Shown here one piece after another: positions 1 to 11,681 of a DNA stretch of 64,000 bases. The translations under genes and the position numbers were made by a program. This DNA comes from Pleurotus ostreatus/Saccharomyces cerevisiae fusant (lineage: Eukaryota; Opisthokonta), in contig JAMQCK010000083.1 of NCBI GenBank assembly GCA_024196135.1, positions 1 through 64,000 of the forward strand, read 5' to 3'. The notes beneath the pieces were generated by a model. The model saw only the letters and a program-made list of their open reading frames with translations. It ran no database searches and was not told the origin of the DNA. Each line of letters starts with the position of its first letter. Positions within the stretch are counted from its first letter, which is position 1.

Positions 1-496
1 CAAGAAGCGCGCCCCACGACCTCTGTTGCGACGCGCGTGACCGGCCTGTATCGCGCTTGTTCTGGATGACGCGGAAGATGAGGCGCGAAGCAAGGTTTTC
101 TAGAGCTCCGGACGTCGAGGTGCGGCTCTTGTTGTAACTGCGCGGGTCCCGCTGCGTACCTGTTCACGCGATGGTGGTCCCAACAGTGACATGAAAGGTT
201 TCGTACGAGAAAGAGACGAGCAGAGAGCTTTCTATGAGACTGCACATGAGAGACTCGGAAGAAGCCAGGTAGAAGCCACAGTTGCATTCAGCGCACGTGG
301 CTGGCATGATACGAACCGTGGGAAGTTGAACTTTCTAACTTCCATTGCCAAGCTATGGGGGATGAAAGGAGTAGGCGCGTAGCATTATCGTCGTGGAATA
401 ACGACTATATACAGATCAACATAGATAGTCATGAGATAGTCAGTGTCGCGCATAAGTTCGTCGTGAAAAGGGTAGAAAGTGTAGGGAGTCCAATCA
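1..496. other. No gene called at left edge
   Basis: I see no convincing exon in this stretch. It is the 3' flank of the Ser/Gly-rich gene that ends beside it on the minus strand. A 63-codon plus-strand open frame is present but has neither family resemblance nor splice context. Confidence 0.5.
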
Positions 497-1646
497 TCAC
501 CACGGCGAAATGAGGGAGAAAAGGACCAGCACCAATGCAGCTCCCGCCCCCAGCGACCCGGGCGCACCTATCACCGCCATCGCACCGTTCTCTCCATCTG
601 CATTCACCAGAGGCACGGCCGCACCGATAGTGGTGTTCACACAGTTCAACATGTTCGTGTCTCGCCACTCTGGCAATGGTGTCGCCGTAGCATTGTCGTC
701 GTTGGACAGAGCAGCGGTGTCGTTATATCCGTCCAGCGCAAGCGCCACGCTTGACGCGCGGTAGTACTGCACGATAGACTCGGCGGGCGGGGTGTTGTTG
801 TACGCCGTCACCGTTCGGGATGTCGAGTTCGAAAGCGATGAAGCACACTTGGAATAGACTTCATCAATAAGTGACGTGGTCGTCGTGTTGTCGGCTACCA
901 CCCAAAGCGTGGTGTTTCCCGAGGCAGAAGCGAAAGAAACCGTGGTCTGCGCGCCACCCGGACGAGACGAGTTATCAGGCGAACCGTACTGGAAATAGGG
1001 GTAAGTTTATGTGGCGCGCCGATCAAGCAACGAAGTGTGGCTCACCTCCCTCCTGCCCTCGTCGATGTAGTGCACTCCACCGTAATAGCCCGCGCCAAAG
1101 ACGATCGGCCAGTAGTAGAAGGGGAAATTACGTCCCGCGACGCCGCGCCCTGTGTAGCCGGGATAGCCGCTACCGTACATGCTGGAGGATGACAATCAGC
1201 ACTATAAACGAGGTGGGTAAAACACTCTCGCCTACGCACCTGGACCCGTATATTTGCGATCGACTGGCGCCTCCTTGTGTCCTCCCGGCGAAAGCCCCTG
1301 ACGAGATTTTCGTCGTCGCGCCCCCACCGTTCCCATACGTGCTCGACGACTTGGACGAGCTTCCAGGGATGGAGATTGGCTTCGAGCCCTTCGAGCTAGA
1401 TGACGAGCTCGAGGATGAGCCCGATGACGAGCCCGAGCCGCTCTTGCTGCCGCTACCGCTGCTGGAGGACCCACTACCGCTCTTGCTCCCGCTGCCACTG
1501 CTGGAGGACCCGCTGCCGCTCTTGCCACCCTTGCTGCCGCTTCCGCTAGAGCCGCGTCCACCACCGCCGCGGCCCCCTCCACCTTTGGGAGAACGAGCGA
1601 CGATCGCGGTGTTCCTCGAGGATTCGGAGGACTCGATGGCTGGCAT
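497..1646 (-). CDS. Ser/Gly-rich cell-surface-like protein with hydrophobic C-terminus
   Basis: Three exons (1646-1240, 1181-1046, 988-497) join in frame to about 344 residues. After a short polar N-terminus comes a low-complexity stretch of G, S and K (residues about 20-90) made partly of 13-residue repeats. Next is a Gly/aromatic segment containing YGSGYPGYTGRG and FPFYYWPIVFGAGYYGG, then an Asn/Thr-rich region with several N-x-S/T sites, four Cys, and a hydrophobic C-terminal tail (AGAALVLVLFSLISPW). The tail resembles a GPI-attachment signal or a membrane anchor. No signal peptide follows the chosen ATG, so either an upstream exon is missing or secretion is non-classical. Proteins of this layout recur in mushroom-forming fungi as uncharacterised surface proteins; that is recollection, not a search. 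The introns are 58 and 57 nt. Gene structure is fairly sure, function unknown. Confidence 0.75.
1441..1518 (-). repeat. 39-nt coding tandem repeat (2 copies plus partial)
   Basis: Two near-identical 39-nt units, followed by a partial third, sit inside the Ser/Gly-rich gene. Each encodes 13 residues of the pattern GSGSSSSGSGSKS. Because the unit is a multiple of three, copy number can vary without breaking the frame, as in many fungal cell-surface proteins. Confidence 0.7.
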
Positions 1647-3195
1647 TGTCGGTGCGAGATGGGGGGTGAAGAGAGCTAGGTCGAGGAGTTGCTGGCCCTG
1701 ATAAGTCGAGCGCTAGTGCTATGTGGCGCCTATTCGGAGGATGGTGATAGTTTGGGTCGGAAGCGCTTGAGGGTGGGAGAAAGACGCAAGTCTGAGCGCC
1801 CGTATATATATTGCAATTAGCGCGCACGCCCTAGACAAATGTGCGGGCGATGCCGATGAGTCTTGAAAGACTGAGACCGAGTGAGGCGCTTGTTTTTGGC
1901 TGTGAGGGGAGGAAGCGGCTCTCGAAAAGTTGCCTATCAGTGAGAGGCGGCGCGTGATATAGGAAGAAAAAAGGTGTTTTGCCGTCGGCGGTGCCGCAGG
2001 CGCGCCTGTTGTTCGCCCGCTGTGGGCGCGTCCCATGCAACGGTGGCGTCTTTGTTGCGGCCGTTTTTATTTGAGGAGGAAGGCTCAGTCTCCTGCAGTG
2101 CGATACAGCGTCTGTTGAAGAAGAAGAGTTCTATCGAAGGGTGCTGCTGTAGGAGACAATGACTCGTGAAGGGGCCGCCCTCGCTAGATTTGACTGTTGG
2201 GTCACTCAGCTAAACGTGGTACGGGGACAAGATCTTGCGGCTACCCTGCACAGTGATACGATAGGCAGTGCGACGTCAATTTGAACCTTGAATCTCCGGG
2301 CCTGAGGCAGTACAATGCAGTGCGATGAAGACAGGCAGCCGGCTATCGCCCTGAGGCGCCGGTTCCGGACCGGCACCCGCTTTCGGATTTTGCCGACTTA
2401 CGATCTGCTCTCTGCTCTTGTACTTGTCCGTCATCCGCGCCTTTGATACCACCTGGAATCGGGCAGTCATGTATCTTGAGGTAGTTGAAGAGGTCCAATC
2501 TGTCTTCCCGCTTTGACTCTTCCGAAGTCGGGGCTGTACTATATGCACTGTTCCTCCGCTATTGTCTTCGTCGGTCGAATGGCGCGGTGCGTGAATGCAC
2601 CCCAACCCTCGGCGCTTCTTCTGAGTTTGAAAACGGATTCTTCCTTTCGTACTTGGCAATCTGATCAACGCTCTTGGAGTCCATCGTCCGTCGGTCTTGC
2701 CGGTACGAGGGCGATCATCCTTTAACAGCGATCAAGGCCTGGAAAGGAGTCGTACTGACCGATGCCGATCTCTCCTTGTTCAGGCTTGTCGGACAAGCAC
2801 CGCCTTGGAATCGAGCTTCTCCGGGAACGTATGTCCCTCTATTGTTACGACATACCGAAGGGCAACATCGTATGCAATCCCTAACATACCGATCTCGCGC
2901 GATTTCACAGCGATGCTTCAATTGTCTTTGGGCCAATTGTTATGCGTATCGAGGGTGCTCTTGGGTGCTCTTGGGTGGTGGGCAACCGTTCATAAGTACG
3001 CCGAGGAATCCGTATCCCCCCCTCTCTTCCGCGCTCTAGCCGAAAGACTCGTCAGGATCATCAAGCGCGCCATGTCACATAGCCACCCGGTGTGTGATTG
3101 CGCGTTCCTGCTTTGTTCCCTCAGTCTAACTCGAAGTAAAGCACGACAAGTATAACTGCAGGTCAGATCGTGTTTGGTGTAGCTGCCTATGTCAT
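1647..3195. other. Gene-poor interval; a 10-bp tandem repeat
   Basis: This is the upstream region of the minus-strand Ser/Gly-rich gene and of the plus-strand F-box gene. A 10-bp direct repeat (gggtgctctt, two full copies plus a partial) lies at about 2953-2978. Plus-strand frames of about 120-150 codons exist between 2.67 and 3.16 kb, but I could not connect them by splice sites or recognise a domain, so no gene is called. Confidence 0.45.
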
Positions 3196-4735
3196 ATGCG
3201 TGATAGCGACCTGCCTGGACTCGGTGCGTTCAATGTTCCCTCGACCTCAGAACTTTTGAAGCTAAATATCCTAGAAAATCGTACTTTATGCAGGATCGAA
3301 GCTGATATCGTCGCTGGTATCGACGTCGGTCAAGGGAAGACTTCAAGTGAGTTCACTCACATATTTCTGCGCGGATATCGCACCTGACGTACTCCAGATC
3401 CTACAATGGGGTTTGGTCACAGGCACGGAAACTTGAGACCGCGCAAAGCCTGTAAGACCCAATTTTCTCTGTATGCTACGCATCTCGCTGAGATATCCGA
3501 TAGTAACTCGAGTTCGGCCCCGCTACTTTACTCGGCCAGCGAAGCCATACATCAACAATCTTCCGAACGAACTTCTATGCGAGATCATCGCGTTGTGCGG
3601 TGATCCAAACGCCACTTTCGACTACCCTCGCGATCCTCGCATGCATAGCTCTGGAACAGACATCACACCTCGCCATAGCTATAGCTGGGCCACGATGACG
3701 GCAGGATACGTCTGTTTACGCTGGTTCACTGCCACTCGCGGCTGTCCTACTCTATGGACGCTCGTAGACTTGATGTTCCTGCAGCAGCGTCATGTCGTGG
3801 TCATGAGGCTTTGCCTGCGTTACTCCGCTGGCTTGCCTCTGACCCTGCGCCTGGATGAGACGGCCACCGCAGATACGACCATCGGCGTAATTCGTCTTCT
3901 GATGAATGCGGTCGCCCAGAATTCAGTGCGCTGGAAGGAGCTCTCGATCTCGTTGGCCAAAGCGTCAGATGCACTGGACTCGTTACTAGCCTTGCCCTCG
4001 GGCTCTTTCTCATCATTGGAGAGGGCGATGCTATATTTTCTGGAATGCGAATACTTGCCACCCAGGCTCGACACCAGGCTTTGGCGACTGATCTACGGCT
4101 CGCCCAACCTCCGCCGGCTCGAATGGTGGGACGACCCGTTTGACCTACTCTTCGCCTGCAGCGCTCCTCTTGGTCGGCTGACGCACGTCGGCGTCAAGCA
4201 CATCCAGCCCAAACATTTTATATTGCTTCTCCAACTTTGTCCTCACCTCGAGGTCCTGCAGGCCGTGATTGAGCCCTCTATCCAGGATTCTCGTATCCCA
4301 AACTCCAAGTTACTTCCTATGGATACAAAGCTCATTACGCTGAAGAACTTGCGCGTGTTGATGCTGAACGGATTGGAAGACTACAGTCGCTTATACGCCC
4401 GCCTTCACGTGCCCGCACTCTGTCGCCTCGAGTTGCACGGGTCGGGCGTTCAGGCGGTGGCAATCAGGGAAATGCTTCGGAGGTCCGGTGCCACACTTCG
4501 TATGCTTACTCTGTTTTGGCCTCTGAAGGGATGGGCGGATGATATCAAGGCCCTGCTGCGATATTCCGAGATGCGGAGCCTAACTATATTTCGCTATGTT
4601 CCCTGCATCGGTGTCTGGCAGACGGCCCTGTCGGAGACGATCGATCTGTCGCCCTTCGTCCCGTCGCATGTCAAGGTCTTTACCTTACACTACAGGGCAG
4701 CCGAGGATGCGTACAAGGACGCATGCTGGTCATGA
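3196..4735 (+). CDS. F-box protein with LRR-like C-terminal region
   Basis: Exons 3196-3346, 3398-3451 and 3540-4735 join in frame (466 residues). The F-box motif is INNLPNELLCEIIALCGD at about residues 72-90, directly after the second intron. The rest is the irregular Leu-rich region usual in Agaricomycete F-box proteins, which act as substrate receptors in SCF ubiquitin ligases through Skp1. Conserved blocks include CPTLW, SAGLPLTLRLD, RWKELSISL, LPSGSFSSLE, WWDDPF and the terminal VFTLHYRAAEDAY. The last three quarters align throughout with the F-box gene at the right edge of the window, on the opposite strand, so the two are paralogs. The ATG at 3196 was chosen because two good donors (CAA/gtgagt and CCT/gtaaga) lead from it into the F-box in frame. 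The first two exons are less certain than the third. The substrate cannot be inferred. Confidence 0.75.
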
Positions 4736-4834
4736 TCCGTGTATTATATACGTTGTGACGTGCGCGGAAACGATCTGACAGTACATGCGGAATGGTGATA
4801 CAAAATACATTACTAGACGGTACGAATTATAGCC

Positions 4835-6340
4835 TTAGGGGAAGATGAGTGATGGATGGGCAGACGGAAATTGTAGAGACCACGCTGCGTTGCTCTCGAA
4901 CGGTGCACGCAAGCTGGACGCGCTGAGCGTTACACAGAGCTGTATCTGCCGAGGAATGTGCTCTATAATGCACGGGAGAGCCGCAACATCTGCTCTCATG
5001 TACATGATAGAGGGGAAATCTGCATCCGACGGGCGTGGTCCGATCTCAACCTCCGAAGGAAATATAAGACTCTTCAGTCCAATCGACGAGAACTCCATGA
5101 GATCGATGCCAGGGAATGCACGCACGAGTTTTAGAACGTCAAGTGCGCAAGCCGGAGCCATAACGTACAGCTCGCTCAATCTTGTCGTCGGGAAAGCGAC
5201 CAAGCGCTCCCCAGAGATGTATCCATCGACACGCAGATACCGCAGCTGGGTCAGCGCAGATGCAAGTCGCTTCGTCGAATCCTGACACTTGTCATTACGC
5301 TCCTTCGGCATCTGCAAGTCGAAAGACAGGAAACGGCGAAGATGCTCCTGCAGGTACTCCAGTACCGCATTCAGGGCATCACGTCCGTTGTCGATCTGAA
5401 CATCTTGGAGGATGATCAGCGAGAGCTGAGTTAGCTCATGCCCGTATATGGCGCATGCCCTCGAAGCTTCCATCATGGCATCGTCGAACAGAGGGTTACC
5501 AGCAGACTGCGACCCGACAACGATGCGTAGCATTAGGCCCGGAAGTCGACCATCGGGGGCCTTGCCCACGTGGACGAAGGCGTGCGTAAGGGTTTCTGGC
5601 ATCGTCTCTTGCATTGCTGACTGGCCATCGGAAGATTCAGGATCCTTGATGGCCTCTACGTCGTCGTGTGATTGATCACTGGCGAGTATAGGCGCATGCA
5701 TGCTGGCAGGAGCGTCCGTAGGATCGTCGACAGCGTCAGCCGACGCAGGTCGAAGCGGCATACGGCCATCCTTGCGAGCGAGCATCCGACCACGAGGGAG
5801 AGAGCTAGCGTCGTTTGCAGGCGGGAAAGCGGCAGGTGAGCGATCTCCGTCAAGCGGCAACGGCGTGGACAGAGCTGAATCATACTCAACATCGGTCATC
5901 AAATCATGACTCGGAATATCAGACTCTCCATGCCTCTCGTCCAGCGAGAGGTAAGTTACAGCAGGCGAACGGTAGCCAGCTTGTTGCGTAGGAGTCGGCA
6001 CTGAGTTCTGCGTTGCTGGCTCATCGTCTGGGTTATTCTGCTGTAGGAGCTCATTGGGGGTAGGGCTGGGCAGGGCACTTTGCGCCGCGGTCGGAGAGGG
6101 AAGGTCTGGAATTTGTGGCAGCGAGATATGGTCGTCACCGCCAACGAACGAGGGCGAGAAATGTGGCAATGAACCACGAGCACTAGCGGGCGAATTATAC
6201 TGAGCTTTACCCGTGCTTACAGGAAAGCTACCGCCAGTCGCCATCTGAACGTTGGTCACCTGGAAGCGTGCGGACCGGCGCACGATTATCGAGCGGAAGC
6301 GACAGAAAAGACCATGCCTTTTTGGTGGCGAGTTGTACAT
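4835..6340 (-). CDS. Hypothetical protein, member A of a three-gene local family
   Basis: A single open exon of 501 codons. The first 250 residues are Pro/Ser/Asp-rich and probably disordered. The C-terminal half is globular, with a block around YGHELTQLSLIILQD...ALNAVLEYLQEHLRRFLSFDLQM. That block corresponds in order and spacing to blocks in the two minus-strand genes at 56.6 and 58.7 kb. All three share a disordered N-terminus, a strand near 'VHVGK/VRFG', the helix-rich 'L..L.LVL..T.VRGG....D....VL..L..HL' core and a Trp- or Leu-rich end. Two possible ATGs lie in frame, at 6340 and 6244 (MATGGSFP); the second starts more like its relatives. No known domain is recognised. A remote F-box/LRR origin is possible, but no F-box is visible. 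Confidence 0.6.
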   Translation of the reverse strand: MYNSPPKRHGLFCRFRSIIVRRSARFQVTNVQMATGGSFPVSTGKAQYNSPASARGSLPHFSPSFVGGDDHISLPQIPDLPSPTAAQSALPSPTPNELLQQNNPDDEPATQNSVPTPTQQAGYRSPAVTYLSLDERHGESDIPSHDLMTDVEYDSALSTPLPLDGDRSPAAFPPANDASSLPRGRMLARKDGRMPLRPASADAVDDPTDAPASMHAPILASDQSHDDVEAIKDPESSDGQSAMQETMPETLTHAFVHVGKAPDGRLPGLMLRIVVGSQSAGNPLFDDAMMEASRACAIYGHELTQLSLIILQDVQIDNGRDALNAVLEYLQEHLRRFLSFDLQMPKERNDKCQDSTKRLASALTQLRYLRVDGYISGERLVAFPTTRLSELYVMAPACALDVLKLVRAFPGIDLMEFSSIGLKSLIFPSEVEIGPRPSDADFPSIMYMRADVAALPCIIEHIPRQIQLCVTLSASSLRAPFESNAAWSLQFPSAHPSLIFP

Positions 6341-7072
6341 CTTTGTGGCGGCAGGAGGAGTTGAGGAGAATCGGACGCGCTTGTCGTAAGAGGTGTAGCG
6401 GCACTATCCAGTCAGGGAAATCAACGGTACGTTCCTTTGAGGCGGGAATCACTCACGGAAGAAAATGTGGCTAACGTTGGGTCGTGGACGATAGCACCGG
6501 CGTAAGCGTGCAAGGTCGTGAATAAGAGAAGACGTAGACGGGGCGTGAAGAGAAAGTCGTTGACGTGCTGAAGAGATAGCGACTGGATCCGGCTTATAAG
6601 TACCTGTGGCACATTCCGTCCATTCACTCGGATGTGGAAATTCTGGCCGAAGACGGGAACAAGGCGAGATACAGTGACTGGGGGCTGCCATTATACTTCG
6701 ACGGGGAACACAACCCTCTTGAGTCTTCAGTCAATGGTAACAATGACTAGAACAAGGGCTTCGTGAGAGAGGAAATGGAGTCGGTAGCGCCCGCGACCAG
6801 AAGTTCACATTGGGACCTTGCATATTCTTGGCGCGACGTGCAGAGGTCGAGCGACATTGCGTAAGGATAGACCAGAAATGTTCGTTCGAGATTAAGCCGG
6901 TGGTCCAATGGATAGTAAGGATAAGAAGCAACCAAAGCCCTCTGCAGCACGAAGTCAGTGACACTGACGCCCTGAAGAGACCAGCATACGCACCAAAGAA
7001 AGTATAGTAAGGTTGACCTGTCCGTCCTCGCGGAGGACGGCGTCAGAAACAAGAGCACCCATCATCCTGCAT
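6341..7072. other. Intergenic, no gene seen
   Basis: This stretch holds the 5' flank of the family-A gene and the 3' flank of the small membrane-protein gene, both on the minus strand. No splice-connected coding frame was found. Confidence 0.45.
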
Positions 7073-7746
7073 CTACTTCGTGCTCTTCTTGGCCTTCGAG
7101 CGCTTCTTGCCGCGACGCTTGCGTCCGGGCTTAGACGTAGGTATCTGAGTGGGGGTCGGCTTGATGCTTGTCGTGGGTGCTGCGCCGCGGACGCGCAGGC
7201 GACCATCTAGATGCCAGAGGTAAGCCTATGTGGTCGATGATCGACGCAATACGGCCACGCACCTCTGAGGGTCTCCGTGATAATAGGGCTCGCCGCCGGA
7301 CGATACTTGTACTCCTCCGAATATCTGCGCACTCGTCAGTCCACTCTTCCTCCACTTGCACCTTTACCTTCACTACATCTCGAACAATCAGAGGACAGTA
7401 CCCCTACTCACCTACTAGCATATATGATCGTCGGCGGCCGGTTCGCATACTCCCTCAGCGCCAGCGCAGCCCACACGAGCAGCCCCAGCGCGACCAGCAG
7501 TCCTGCCCGCTTCCACATTGGCACCGCCGGCCGCGTAAAGCGCTCGTCCTTCGCCAGCGCATCCTCCATCCGCTTCCTCTCCTCCCTCACGCGCTGCCGC
7601 TGCGCCGTGTCCTCGTCCGACTCCTCGTCGCTGCGGTGCTCGTCGCCGTCCGAGTCCGACGCGTCGTAGCCGTCCTTCGCGTCCGCGTCTTTCTCAACGA
7701 GCGGCTGCTTCTCCTCAGCCTTGTCGGCGTCCTTGATCGCAGTCAT
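7073..7746 (-). CDS. Small single-pass membrane protein with basic tail
   Basis: Exons 7746-7412, 7324-7263 and 7206-7073 join in frame to 176 residues. The order is an acidic, Asp/Glu-rich N-terminus (about residues 1-60), a charged helix (RQRVREERKRMEDALAKDE), and one hydrophobic segment (AGLLVALGLLVWAALAL, about 83-99). After it come a conserved-looking patch, YSEEYKYRPAASPIITETL, a proline/threonine linker, and a strongly basic C-terminus rich in KRRGKKRSKAKK. The acidic side is probably cytosolic with the basic tail across the membrane, or the reverse; topology cannot be fixed. I remember similar proteins as conserved but uncharacterised in Agaricomycetes. The two introns are 87 and 56 nt. 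The exon model is well supported because both junctions restore a coherent frame to a stop. Confidence 0.75.
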
Positions 7747-8598
7747 GGTGTATTGTGAAGGGAAACGAGTGGGTGAGATGGTGGTTCGGAAACAAAAGTG
7801 CAGTACGCCACGTCTGTCCGGATTGGGATTTTCCCATTGTTCTCCGCAGTCACCTTCTCCTCGTCACGATCGCACACATGCGATTGAAAGGCCCACCAGC
7901 ATCTCATTGCAAACCTAGCATCGAAGTACTGCTACCCGAGTAAACTAGACTGACGCGCCCGCCGTAGCACATGCCTAACCATATAGTACAGAGAGGGCCG
8001 AGGTCGTGAAGTGCCGTGAACTATATACACCGGAAAGATACATAAATAATGCCTGAATCAGAGCGAGATGGGAGATGAGATGGGAAGCTATGTATGTAGA
8101 TGGGGTTATGTTGGGATGAGATGATTGCTGTATGCACCGTGACCGAAACAGTGAGGAGTTGGGCGTGGTGGGCATGGGGAGGAAATCAGGACGGGGAAGG
8201 GGGGAAAACCAACGACGAAGAGACCTAATAGTACAACATAAGTATGGATCCCGAGATGAGACGTATACAGTATAGTATGTCCGCGAGCCGGAACGCGCTC
8301 GCGCAGCGGGCACCCCGCGTGTAGGGCGGGCTCTATGTCCGCAAGATCGTAAACCAAGAACAGAGAATGCAAACAAAACAGCACATAACGGTGGCCTTGG
8401 ACCAGCCTTTTTGCACCAAGCGTCGGTCCTTGGCCTGCCCGACAACTCTAAGTTAATCGTTATCGCTCGCGACCGCGGCCCGAAGACGATGAACACCTGC
8501 AGGCCGCATGTCCGTCAGCCCCTCTGCACGCGAGCCGAGTAGAAAGGTCACGGCGCACCTCTCTTCTTCCACCACCACCACTGAAACCACAACCTCCC
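7747..8598. other. Intergenic, no gene seen
   Basis: The interval lies between two minus-strand genes: the 5' flank of the small membrane-protein gene and the 3' flank of the CBM21 gene. Short frames on both strands lack splice context or domain resemblance. Confidence 0.45.
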
Positions 8599-11500
8599 TC
8601 ACTCCACGACCCGACTGCTGATGCCCACACCCTCTCCCTTCGGCTCGCTCACGCCTACCGCGGGCGTTGGCCCACCCGCGAAGCACCACTGCTTCACAAA
8701 CGCGTTATACAGCGAGTCCTGCGACAGCAGCGACGCCTTCGGCTGTCCTGATGGCGTCGACGGGCCCAGAGGGGACGACGTCCCCGTGCTCGACGACGAG
8801 GACTGGGGCGACGCCTTGCGTGCCGCGCCCACCAACGACATGAACGGCGCGCCCTTGCTGCTCGACATCGATGTCGGGCTCTGCGGCCGCTGACTCGGCG
8901 ACGGCGGCGCGGTGAAGAACTCGTTTGGCGAGGGCGAGCCGGAGAGCAGGGCGCTAGCCAGGGGCGCAGGGGGTAGCCCGGGGATCAGGAGGGCGCCCTT
9001 CGTCGGCTTGCCGCTGCGCAGGGCATCGACGGCCTGGCGGACAGCGCGCGCCTCGTTGTCGGCTTCCTTCGCCGGTACGACGATCTCGACGGCCTCGGCG
9101 GGTGCGACGACCTTCAGCGGGACCTGATCGGCTTCCTGCCTGGGAAGGTCGTCGAGGGTATCAGAGCGCTGGCGGCCTGAAGGCTGCCCCTCGCTGGCAC
9201 CCTCAATCTCGAGCAAGGGCACGACAGGCGCGCTCTCGGGCTGCGGCTTCGGGAGCGGCACGACAAGCTCGGCGCGGGCGATCTTGATGTCCTCGACGTG
9301 CTCGATGTCGGCATCGTGAGGGTGCGGCGAAGACTTCTCCGTGTCAACCACGGTCTTCTCGACAGCGGCCTTGGACTTCCCGTCGACCACAAGCTTCTCC
9401 TCCGCCAACTTCCCCTTTTCGAGCACGGGCGACGTCGGTGGGGTTTCGTCGGAAGCCCTCTTCTCGAAGACATCGTCTTCGTCCTCCTCAGACGTGGTGC
9501 TGTTCGAAGGAGAAATCGAGTGCCCGGACGTCGCGAGCGGGAGGAGCGGGACGCGCAGCTTCTGCGCCGGAGCGTCTGCCTTCGATGAGTTATCCTTCGG
9601 CTGAGATTGCTCCGTGCTGGACTCGGACGCCTCGCTCTTCGCCTGCTCCTTCTTGCCAGACGCCGCCGTCGAGCCCCAAGGCCAGTGCAGGTCGACCTTG
9701 CGCGGGGCGATATGCTGCGCCTGACTAGAGGTTGTACCCGGACCCGTCGTCGAGTTACCCGACTTCGAGCCCATCGGCGTCGTGTCCTTCGACTGCGGCG
9801 GCGAGTTCTCCTTCGAACCGGTAGGCGTGACCTCAGTGCTGCCAGCTGGATAGGGGTCAGGTATGATGCAAGGGGAGGTAAGGATGACAACTGACCATTC
9901 GGCAAGCCCGATATACTCGGCTTGGAGTAGTTCGTGAGGTTGAGCTTGCTGAGGCGCTGGGCAATGACGGAGGCGGTTGGAGAAGTTGTGGATGGAGGCG
10001 TTGGAGGCGCTGCTGTCGGTGCAGGTTGGATGGGCTGCGGTAGAGTGCCGGAAGCTTGGTAAGACTGAGGCAGGGAAATGTTCGCAAAAGACGCTGCGAT
10101 AAGGTGAGTACATGGATCATTGCGAAGATCAATTCACGCACCCGGAGCGCTGGTCTTCTTCTCCCTTGCCGCTGCCGCGGTCTGACTGCTCTCCTTGTGT
10201 GTGACGCGACGGAAAGCTACGCGGAAGTCCCGACCGCCGTTGTTGTCCCACCACTCGCCGCCTCCACCGGGAACAGAGTACCGAACGACGAGCCAGAGGA
10301 CGCGTGTGTCCAGATTATGTGCATAGTCGGACAGACGCACACTGAACGAGAAGCGATCCCACATCGGCGCCGCCGGGCGCTCCCGCGTGGGGCTCTTCAT
10401 CGAGTGGGCCTGCGCGCCCCAGTGACGAGCCTGCAACGCGGGAGGAAGGGCCATAAGCGACTCGACGTGCTTCCCTAGCACTTCGCTGGTCGTGTTCCAG
10501 TCGTCGAGTGTGAAGCGCACGGCGATGATCTTCTCGAAGGAGAGGTTGCGCACGACAACGGTGCCATTAATGCGCAGCTCGTCGTTCGGGTCGGCGGGTG
10601 GTGGAGAAACGAGCTCGAGTGACTCGAGGTAGACGTTGCGCTCGTGTGCGGGATGCGGCGGCGCGGGATCGCCGGACGTGAAGGACGGAAGCGCGTACGT
10701 GGGCAGCGGAAGGGAGGGGATCGTGGACGTGACGCTCGTGTCGAGTTCATAGTGGGTCTGTTCCTCGGGCTCGGCGGGCTTGGGGGGCGCCACCGCGTCG
10801 GTGGGGAAGGGCAGCGGCTTGCGCTTGGCGGTATGCTGCTTCATCATATTGATGGCGCCAAAGTAGCCAAAGTAGCCCCCCTGCGCCTCAGACTCGGTCT
10901 CCGTCTCCGTGTCATTCTCGCCGGCGGGGCCGCTGAAGCTGAGGGCGGCGGGGCGCGCGCTACGGTTGAAGATGCGGACCGCATCGGTCGTGGCGAAGTG
11001 GACGTTCTTGGGAGTGGAGGGCGTCGAGGGCGTCGACATGAAGATGTCGGCGGAGGGCGTAGCAGGTGCGGAGCGGGCGCGCATGTGGGCAGTATGCTGT
11101 GGGGGCGCTGCTGGAACCTGGTTCCCCGGGGCTATCGATGGGCTACTCGAGGAAGACTTGAGCGAGGACTTGAGCACTTTGCCATTCGACAAGATGATTT
11201 GTGGATTGGAATTGGTGCGTGTGAAGGCCGGACGCGGGGAGGATATTGATGGGGCATTCGCGAGCGGCTGAGGGGAGTTGAGGGGTGAGGAGCGCGGAAA
11301 GGGGATCGGGGAATGCGTCCGCGGCGCATTGGAGGGGACGTTTTGGGTATCAAGCGAGAGGCGGAAGGTGTTGGCTTTTGGCTTGAGCTGGAGGGGCGGG
11401 GGGCTCCCGTCGTTGTCGGACTCGACATCGCTATCGGAGTCGGACGATTTGATATGAAAGACGCGAGGCTTCTGTGTTGACGGGCCCGGGGCGGGGCTCA

Positions 11501-11681
11501 TGGGGGCGCCAGCCTTGGTGCGCCTGGGAAGCCCGCCGAGGGGGGCGAAGGCGCCGGGGCCGACAACGGCATCTGTGAAGCGGTCATGGTTGGAGAAGGA
11601 GCGTCGGTGACCGGGCCTGCCGTGCGAGTGGGTGGGCAGGGCGACCGGCGCGGGGGAGTGCATGGGCGTCGAGTACGGCAT
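8599..11681 (-). CDS. Protein phosphatase 1 regulatory subunit with CBM21 domain
   Basis: Exons 11681-10142, 10093-9896 and 9845-8599 join in frame to about 994 residues. A K-x-V-x-F PP1-docking motif (KNVHF) sits at about residue 225. A CBM21 carbohydrate-binding domain spans about 348-493, with the family signatures VRNLSFEKIIAVRFTLDDW, MWDRFSFSVRL and EWWDNNGGRDFRVAFR. This pairing defines the glycogen-targeting subunits (yeast Gac1/Pig1/Gip2, animal PPP1R3) that bring PP1 to glycogen synthase and phosphorylase. The long C-terminal half is Ser/Pro/Lys-rich and probably disordered. Fungal homologs commonly begin near the MPYSTP segment, so I chose that ATG. The frame continues upstream without an ATG, and a further 5' exon starting near 11874 (MGGPSTP) is possible only through a 35-nt intron, which seems too short. 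Confidence 0.88.

Noticed and set aside
871..1701. Plus-strand frame of 276 codons opposite the Ser/Gly-rich gene
   Set aside because: It is the mirror of the Ser/Gly repeats (Leu/Pro/Asp/Glu runs); splice sites and the coherent protein are on the minus strand.
2697..3155. 152-codon plus-strand frame upstream of the F-box gene
   Set aside because: Three overlapping frames are open here; none shows domain resemblance or connects to the F-box exons.
9114..9905. Arg/Ser-rich frame of 263 codons inside the CBM21 gene
   Set aside because: It is a shifted-frame shadow of the Ser/Pro/Glu-rich C-terminal exon; the true frame is continuous with the PP1/CBM21 exons.
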